DNA of 9,678 bases from Burkholderia sp. (GTDB lineage: Bacteria; Pseudomonadota; Gammaproteobacteria; Burkholderiales; Burkholderiaceae). Positions 6,722-9,678 of this stretch are shown here, in pieces (positions within the stretch are counted from its first letter, which is position 1; every line of letters begins with the position of its first letter). Location of the stretch: the NCBI GenBank assembly GCA_028292565.1, contig JAQGMD010000391.1, positions 1 to 9,678 on the forward strand, written 5' to 3'. The translations under genes and the position numbers were made by a program. The notes under the pieces were generated by a model that saw only the letters and a list, made by a program, of their open reading frames with translations, did not search any database and was not told where the DNA came from.

Positions 6722-7519
6722 TTACATGAGCCAGCCATACAGGGCCCGGCCGCCGTCGACGGGCGTGCTGCTCGATGCAGGTTCGACGCCCGGGATGTCG
6801 AACTCATAACTGAGCAGCAGGCTGCCCGGCTGCATTTCGGCGCGTGCCTTTTCCCACAGTGAGGGCATTGCCGCCGGCGACAGGTAGGCAAACACCACGT
6901 CAAAAGATCCGAGGTCAACATCGTCATAATCGCCGCGTATAAATTTCGCGCGACTGCACTGGATGCGGCTGCGCAGCCAGCTCAGCAGCCACGGCAATGG
7001 CGCCAATTCGATGCCGGTGAAGGTGCTTTCCGGACGCCGCGAGGAGAGATGGAGCACCAACCCTCCGAGCCCGCTCCCTATATCGATGAACCGCACCGGG
7101 CCATTCGGCAGCAGCGTGCTATTGACCGCCTCCCATGCGGCGGGTGCGGACGGATAGAACGGCACTTGCGTACGAAAGGTGCTCCAGTACATGGCGAGCA
7201 GCAACATGAATGCGACCAGGAAGATAGCGGGAGGGAGCTGCTGCGAGAGCAGCGCGATCAATGCAATCGGGAACACCGCCTGGATCAGCAGCCACCATGT
7301 AGCCAGGCCGAACAGGCGGGAGAGTGCAGCCGCCAGTGCGCCTTGCAACAACGCAGCGACGGCCAGCGTCAACTCGGTTTCGGAGAATATCGACATGCCC
7401 TGCGCGAGCGCCAGCACGAGCAGGAACGAGGACAACTGGATGAACACCGCCTGGACAGACGGCGTGCGGAAAAGTGGCATGCCCGGCGAGGCGCCTGCGA
7501 TTGAGCGCCCGTTATTCAT
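6722..7519 (-). CDS. Membrane-anchored class I SAM-dependent methyltransferase
   Basis: This 265-residue protein has a hydrophobic N-terminal half with about four predicted membrane helices (near 22-42, 48-68, 74-92 and 95-113), then a soluble Rossmann-like methyltransferase domain. SAM motif I is FIDIGSGLGG (144-153). The acidic residue of motif II is Glu171 in GIELAP, and a motif III-like GDYDD (196-200) precedes FDVVFAYLSP (206-215). A membrane lead-in, the spacing of VPFYPS before motif I and the E-L-x-P segment recall the FAM173 (ANTKMT/ATPSCKMT) lysine methyltransferases. That resemblance is from memory and unproven. It begins 26 bases after flhC, so it probably belongs to the flhDC operon, and ends before the sigma-28 promoter of motA. 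The ATG at 7519 has a poor ribosome site, so translation may depend on flhC. The substrate is unknown. Confidence 0.88.
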   Translation of the reverse strand: MNNGRSIAGASPGMPLFRTPSVQAVFIQLSSFLLVLALAQGMSIFSETELTLAVAALLQGALAAALSRLFGLATWWLLIQAVFPIALIALLSQQLPPAIFLVAFMLLLAMYWSTFRTQVPFYPSAPAAWEAVNSTLLPNGPVRFIDIGSGLGGLVLHLSSRRPESTFTGIELAPLPWLLSWLRSRIQCSRAKFIRGDYDDVDLGSFDVVFAYLSPAAMPSLWEKARAEMQPGSLLLSYEFDIPGVEPASSSTPVDGGRALYGWLM

Positions 7520-7545
7520 GCTGACTCAGGGATACGTGGAAAGGA

Positions 7546-8103
7546 TCAGGCGGACAATTCTGCCAGGGCAGCGGCCTCTTCCTTGGCCTTCTTGGTTTTT
7601 CCTGCACGGGAAGGCATATGGCACAAGCCGCAGGTGTAATGGTTGTGCAGGTCGAGTTTGTGCACCACGAACTCGCCGCCGCACTTGTTGCAGCAGGCGG
7701 TGGAAAGCATCTTGCTCTCGAAGAAGCGCACCAGCGTCCATGCGCGTGTGAGCGACAGTACCGGCTCGGCGCTTGCATCGACCCCGATCTGTTCGAGATA
7801 GAGCTTATATGCCTTCATCACAGCCTCGACACCCGAGATATGGGCGTGCTCGATCAGGTATTGATGGATGTTGATGAACAGGGACGAATGGATGTTCGGC
7901 TGCCAGGTGATGAACCAGTCTGTGGAAAACGGCAGCATGCCCTTGGGCGGCGAAGCACCTTTCAATTCCTTGTACAACTTGAGCAAGCGCTCGCGCGACA
8001 ATGAAGTCTCCGATTCCAGCAGCTGAAGACGCGCACCCAGGTTGATGAGCTCGATGGCGAGCTGGATTTCCTGGACTTCCGTTACGACGCTTTTCTTAGC
8101 CAT
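7546..8103 (-). CDS. flhC: FlhC, flagellar master transcription activator subunit
   Basis: This 185-residue protein combines with FlhD in the FlhD4C2 complex, which activates class II flagellar promoters. FlhC supplies most DNA contact. The helical N-terminal part holds LINLGARLQLLE (19-30) and WFITWQPNIHSSLF (63-76). The zinc site is intact: Cys138, Cys141, Cys158 and Cys161, with spacing C-x2-C-x16-C-x2-C as in the E. coli protein. The tail (166-185) is Lys/Ala-rich. The ATG at 8103 lies 41 bases after the flhD stop. Only GGA very close to the ATG is visible as a ribosome site, so coupling with flhD is likely. Confidence 0.97.
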   Translation of the reverse strand: MAKKSVVTEVQEIQLAIELINLGARLQLLESETSLSRERLLKLYKELKGASPPKGMLPFSTDWFITWQPNIHSSLFINIHQYLIEHAHISGVEAVMKAYKLYLEQIGVDASAEPVLSLTRAWTLVRFFESKMLSTACCNKCGGEFVVHKLDLHNHYTCGLCHMPSRAGKTKKAKEEAAALAELSA

Positions 8104-8144
8104 GTTCCAAACCGGTATGTGTACTTGAGGGGTGCTTCAATGAA

Positions 8145-8462
8145 TCAGGAAATCTGTTCGACGGACTGGCAAGCCATCAGGATCGCCGCATGCGAATGTG
8201 CCAGCTCGCGATCCTTGTTGTAGTTGGTGAGCATGCCGAGGATGGCGCCGTCGTCAAAACGGAAACGCGCGAGCATCATGTTGGTACCGGCCAGCTTCAG
8301 GATCTGCGCGTTGTTCAGGCCCTCGAGCAGGTCCGCGATTTCACTGCTGATGCCAAGGCGGAAAATAGCTGTCGCTTTGTCCGAACGTATCATCTGCTGC
8401 GCAAGCATCAGGTACCTCAGATTGGCATCACGAATTTCAGCCATCATGTCGTTCGTGTTCAT
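8145..8462 (-). CDS. flhD: FlhD, flagellar master transcription regulator subunit
   Basis: This 105-residue protein is the FlhD partner of FlhC at the top of the flagellar hierarchy. Family hallmarks are the N-terminal helix IRDANLRYLMLAQQMIRSDKA (10-30), AIFRLGIS (32-39), the hydrophobic ILKLAGTNMMLARFRF (54-69) and a C-terminal helix around 85-100. The frame is open further upstream to 8717, but that extension is rich in Cys, Arg and Ser and unlike FlhD. The ATG at 8462 gives the family N-terminus and has AGGA 9 bases before it. It is followed by flhC 41 bases later. The upstream 540 bases carry several candidate control elements, listed separately. Confidence 0.96.
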   Translation of the reverse strand: MNTNDMMAEIRDANLRYLMLAQQMIRSDKATAIFRLGISSEIADLLEGLNNAQILKLAGTNMMLARFRFDDGAILGMLTNYNKDRELAHSHAAILMACQSVEQIS

Positions 8463-8471
8463 TTTCTTTTT

Positions 8472-8510
8472 TCCTGGTCCGTTAAGTCGGTTGCATTTAG
8501 TTACAACGAC
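8472..8510 (-). promoter_or_regulatory. flhD leader: Shine-Dalgarno, GGA motifs and a small hairpin
   Basis: The 48 bases before flhD hold AGGA (8472-8475, the ribosome site), ACGGA (8478-8482) and an imperfect hairpin. The hairpin has GTCG plus TTG at 8486-8493 pairing with CAA plus CGAC at 8504-8510, around a 10-base loop with a one-base bulge. ACGGA fits the ANGGA core bound by CsrA/RsmA, and CsrA is known to act on the flhDC leader in E. coli. Regulation here is inference only. Confidence 0.35.
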
Positions 8511-8591
8511 AGTGGACGCATTCTGCGCGTGGAACCAAAAGGGAGAAAGAAGTGGCTGTCGGTATTTTTTGTCAGATACAACACCGTGGTC

Positions 8592-8614
8592 CATGTAGGT
8601 GCTTCTCCTACATG
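8592..8614. promoter_or_regulatory. Perfect 8-bp inverted repeat upstream of flhD, candidate operator
   Basis: CATGTAGG (8592-8599), a 7-base spacer and CCTACATG (8607-8614) form a perfect dyad about 130-150 bases before flhD. No gene ends nearby on either strand, and no strong T-run follows (only four T on the plus strand), so a terminator is unlikely. The TAGG/CCTA half-sites and overall size suit a dimeric LuxR/NarL-type regulator; the RcsB box before enteric flhDC is built on a similar CCTA half. The regulator is not identified. Confidence 0.5.
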
Positions 8615-8638
8615 CAGTTTTCGAGAGTTGCAACGCAG

Positions 8639-8663
8639 TGCACGCGCACCGCGAAGACGTGCA
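8639..8663. repeat. 6-bp inverted repeat in the flhD upstream region
   Basis: TGCACG (8639-8644) and CGTGCA (8658-8663) are perfect complements separated by 13 GC-rich bases. It lies 25 bases from the CATGTAGG dyad. A pair this short could occur by chance, so this is only a note on local symmetry. Confidence 0.3.
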
Positions 8664-8723
8664 TGGCGCTTGGCTTCCCGGGTGATCGGCGCTGCCCTGC
8701 TTCGCACTTAACGACATGCGGAT

Positions 8724-8768
8724 CTATCTACAGACAGTCAATTTCGACGATGGAATTTTCGCGCTCAT
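8724..8768 (-). CDS. Possible 14-codon leader ORF with strong Shine-Dalgarno
   Basis: The ORF reads MSAKIPSSKLTVCR and ends in TAG. GAGGAG (8773-8778, minus strand) precedes its ATG by 4 bases and is the best-looking ribosome site in the region. A complementary CTCCTCG segment lies 20 bases upstream in the would-be transcript (8800-8806) and could pair with it. It is about 100 bases downstream of the sigma-28-like site. The peptide matches nothing I know. It is short enough to be chance. Confidence 0.25.
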   Translation of the reverse strand: MSAKIPSSKLTVCR

Positions 8769-8871
8769 CGTTCTCCTCGACGAATTAAAACAACACTCGC
8801 GAGGAGTCGCTCACCGTCCGGGCCGCATCACGCCATCGAAAAAGAATCCCGACGCATTGAATGCCTACTGC

Positions 8872-8899
8872 TTAACGGCAGGGCCGCTTGAAAACTTGA
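8872..8899 (-). promoter_or_regulatory. Sigma-28-like promoter pointing toward flhDC
   Basis: On the minus strand TCAAGTTT (8892-8899) is followed after 12 bases by GCCGTTAA (8872-8879). Each element matches the FliA consensus at 7 of 8 positions; the spacer is one base longer than the usual 11. The -10 is a better match than that of the motA promoter. Its transcript would start near 8865 and run toward flhD, 400 bases away. Confidence 0.45.
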
Positions 8900-8971
8900 G
8901 CATTGATTTCAGGGACCACCGCGACGGAACTGTTGCCGCCCAAAACGTCATCCGGGAAACGTGAAGAGTTG

Positions 8972-8996
8972 TCACTTCAACGATATCTCAAAGTGA
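8972..8996. promoter_or_regulatory. Inverted repeat before the GNAT gene
   Basis: TCACTT (8972-8977) and AAGTGA (8991-8996) are complementary with 13 bases between them, ending 8 bases before the ATG at 9005. It may be an operator or an mRNA hairpin next to the ribosome site. It is short and may be chance. Confidence 0.25.
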
Positions 8997-9004
8997 GTTG
9001 ACGC

Positions 9005-9678
9005 ATGACTTGTACCCTCATTCCCGGCGTGAGCCCCGCACCGCTCGCAGAACCTACAAACCGACCGACGCCTGTAACCTCCAGCTACGCGTTGGCCCGA
9101 CAATTAGCGGTCCAGTTGATGCGAAATCAAAAGTCCATCGTCCCATCCGGGCTCGACCGCGCGTCCTATGAAAAGCTGCATGGCGTAACGATCGCCGAAC
9201 TCAAGGATCTGCCAGCACACGCACAACGGCAATTGCTGATCACGCTGTCCGGGTCGTTTTGTTTGGAATGGCGCGAAATGGACAGCCGTTTTGCGACTCC
9301 GGAGAGTACGTTCCAGGAACTTGAAAAGCACATGAACAGCACCGACCCATACGACGCTGTTCTTGTGAGCTTCAGGCAGGCGAATGAGACATACGAGTTC
9401 GTGGCCACTGCAAGCATGGCGAGACAGGACTTCCCTGCATTTTCTAACCCGTATATCGATACGAAACAGGGCGACGGCTGGCTGGTAAATGTTTTGACGT
9501 CTGCGAACCACCGGCAAAAAGGCCATGCCGTACATCTGATCAGGGAAGTTGCCTCGGCAGCGGAAATTCGCAAAGCTCGCGGCACACTTCCGGACTTCAA
9601 CGGCTTTCACCTTTATACCGAACCGGAGAATGTCAGCTTTTATCAAAAGCTGGCGTTCGAGATGGTTGGGCGCGAATG
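9005..9678 (+). CDS. GNAT-family N-acetyltransferase-like protein with N-terminal extension (3' truncated)
   Basis: A plus-strand frame is open from the ATG at 9005 to the window edge, 224 codons without a stop. An in-frame TGA just 6 bases before the ATG makes this the earliest possible start; GTGAG upstream is a weak ribosome site. Residues 1-27 are rich in Pro, Ser and Thr and probably disordered. Residues 28-115 are helical and unrecognised. From about 116 the sequence looks like a GNAT acetyltransferase: strands YDAVLVSFR (116-124) and YEFVATASMA (130-139), then WLVNVLTSANHRQKGHAVHL (159-178). That segment contains the R-x-x-G-x-A acetyl-CoA loop (Arg170-Ala175). The GNAT C-terminal N-x-x-F-Y-x-K-L-x-F-E pattern follows at 209-219. 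Substrate is unknown. It diverges from flhD and is not clearly part of the motility cluster. Confidence 0.8.
   Translation, partial: MTCTLIPGVSPAPLAEPTNRPTPVTSSYALARQLAVQLMRNQKSIVPSGLDRASYEKLHGVTIAELKDLPAHAQRQLLITLSGSFCLEWREMDSRFATPESTFQELEKHMNSTDPYDAVLVSFRQANETYEFVATASMARQDFPAFSNPYIDTKQGDGWLVNVLTSANHRQKGHAVHLIREVASAAEIRKARGTLPDFNGFHLYTEPENVSFYQKLAFEMVGRE

Larger units (their letters stand above)
8463..9004. other. Divergent intergenic region between flhD and the GNAT gene
   Basis: These 542 bases hold no gene I can defend. Elements seen are the flhD leader hairpin, two inverted repeats (8592-8614 and 8639-8663), a 14-codon minus-strand ORF (8724-8768), a sigma-28-like site (8872-8899) and an inverted repeat next to the GNAT start (8972-8996). 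I found no convincing sigma-70 promoter on either strand. A long control region is expected for flhDC, which integrates many signals in other bacteria. Confidence 0.7.

Noticed and set aside
8592..8614. The perfect dyad read as a Rho-independent terminator.
   Set aside because: No gene ends upstream of it on either strand. The stem is only moderately GC-rich and lacks a proper T-run.
8463..8717. In-frame upstream extension of flhD (85 codons).
   Set aside because: The added residues are unlike any FlhD, and the ATG at 8462 has a good ribosome site and gives the standard length.
8716..8964. An 82-codon plus-strand frame in the flhD upstream region.
   Set aside because: It has no ribosome site, no recognisable similarity, and overlaps the minus-strand sigma-28-like site. 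It could still be a small gene, but nothing in the sequence supports it beyond being open.
9104..9646. Long minus-strand frame (180 codons), plus a second one at 9166-9600.
   Set aside because: Both lie opposite the plus-strand GNAT-like frame, which has recognisable domain motifs. The minus-strand translations show no family character.
1..9678. CRISPR arrays, tRNA or rRNA genes, insertion sequences, prophage or attachment sites.
   Set aside because: I saw no spaced direct repeats, no tRNA-like cloverleaf, no transposase and no target-site duplications. The block reads as ordinary vertically inherited motility genes.

Overview
The window looks like a chromosomal segment of a motile betaproteobacterium, probably Burkholderiales and plausibly Oxalobacteraceae. 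This rests on moderately high GC, an flhDC master operon followed directly by motAB and a che operon on the same strand, and protein sequences typical of that group. The taxonomic call is an inference from gene order and protein character, not from a database search.

Almost everything (1-8462) is on the minus strand, so it reads from right to left. First come flhD (8462-8145) and flhC (8103-7546), which encode the class I master regulator. A closely coupled gene for a membrane-anchored SAM-dependent methyltransferase (7519-6722) follows. A short gap then carries a sigma-28 (FliA)-type promoter (6690-6716), which opens the class III block: motA (TTG start, 6617-5757), motB (5735-4785), an unnamed CheZ-like coiled-coil gene (4763-4215), cheY (4173-3808), cheA (3777-1678), cheW (1605-1096), cheR (GTG start, 968-96) and the first 28 codons of cheD (85 to the window edge). 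No chemoreceptor gene lies between cheW and cheR.

Together the genes form a compact circuit. FlhDC switches on flagellar genes. FliA would then transcribe the stator genes motAB along with the phosphorelay: CheA kinase, CheW coupler, CheY regulator and a possible CheY-P phosphatase. CheR and CheD adapt the receptors.

Right of flhD lies a 542-base non-coding stretch (8463-9004). It holds a perfect 8-bp inverted repeat (8592-8614), a leader hairpin, a second sigma-28-like site pointing toward flhDC (8872-8899), and a 14-codon ORF with a strong Shine-Dalgarno that could be masked by an upstream complementary segment. Beyond it, a divergent plus-strand gene (9005 to the window end, truncated) encodes a GNAT-type acetyltransferase domain behind an unrecognised N-terminal region.

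The best candidates for something undescribed are the methyltransferase in the flhDC operon, the CheZ-like gene between motB and cheY, and the flhDC control region.
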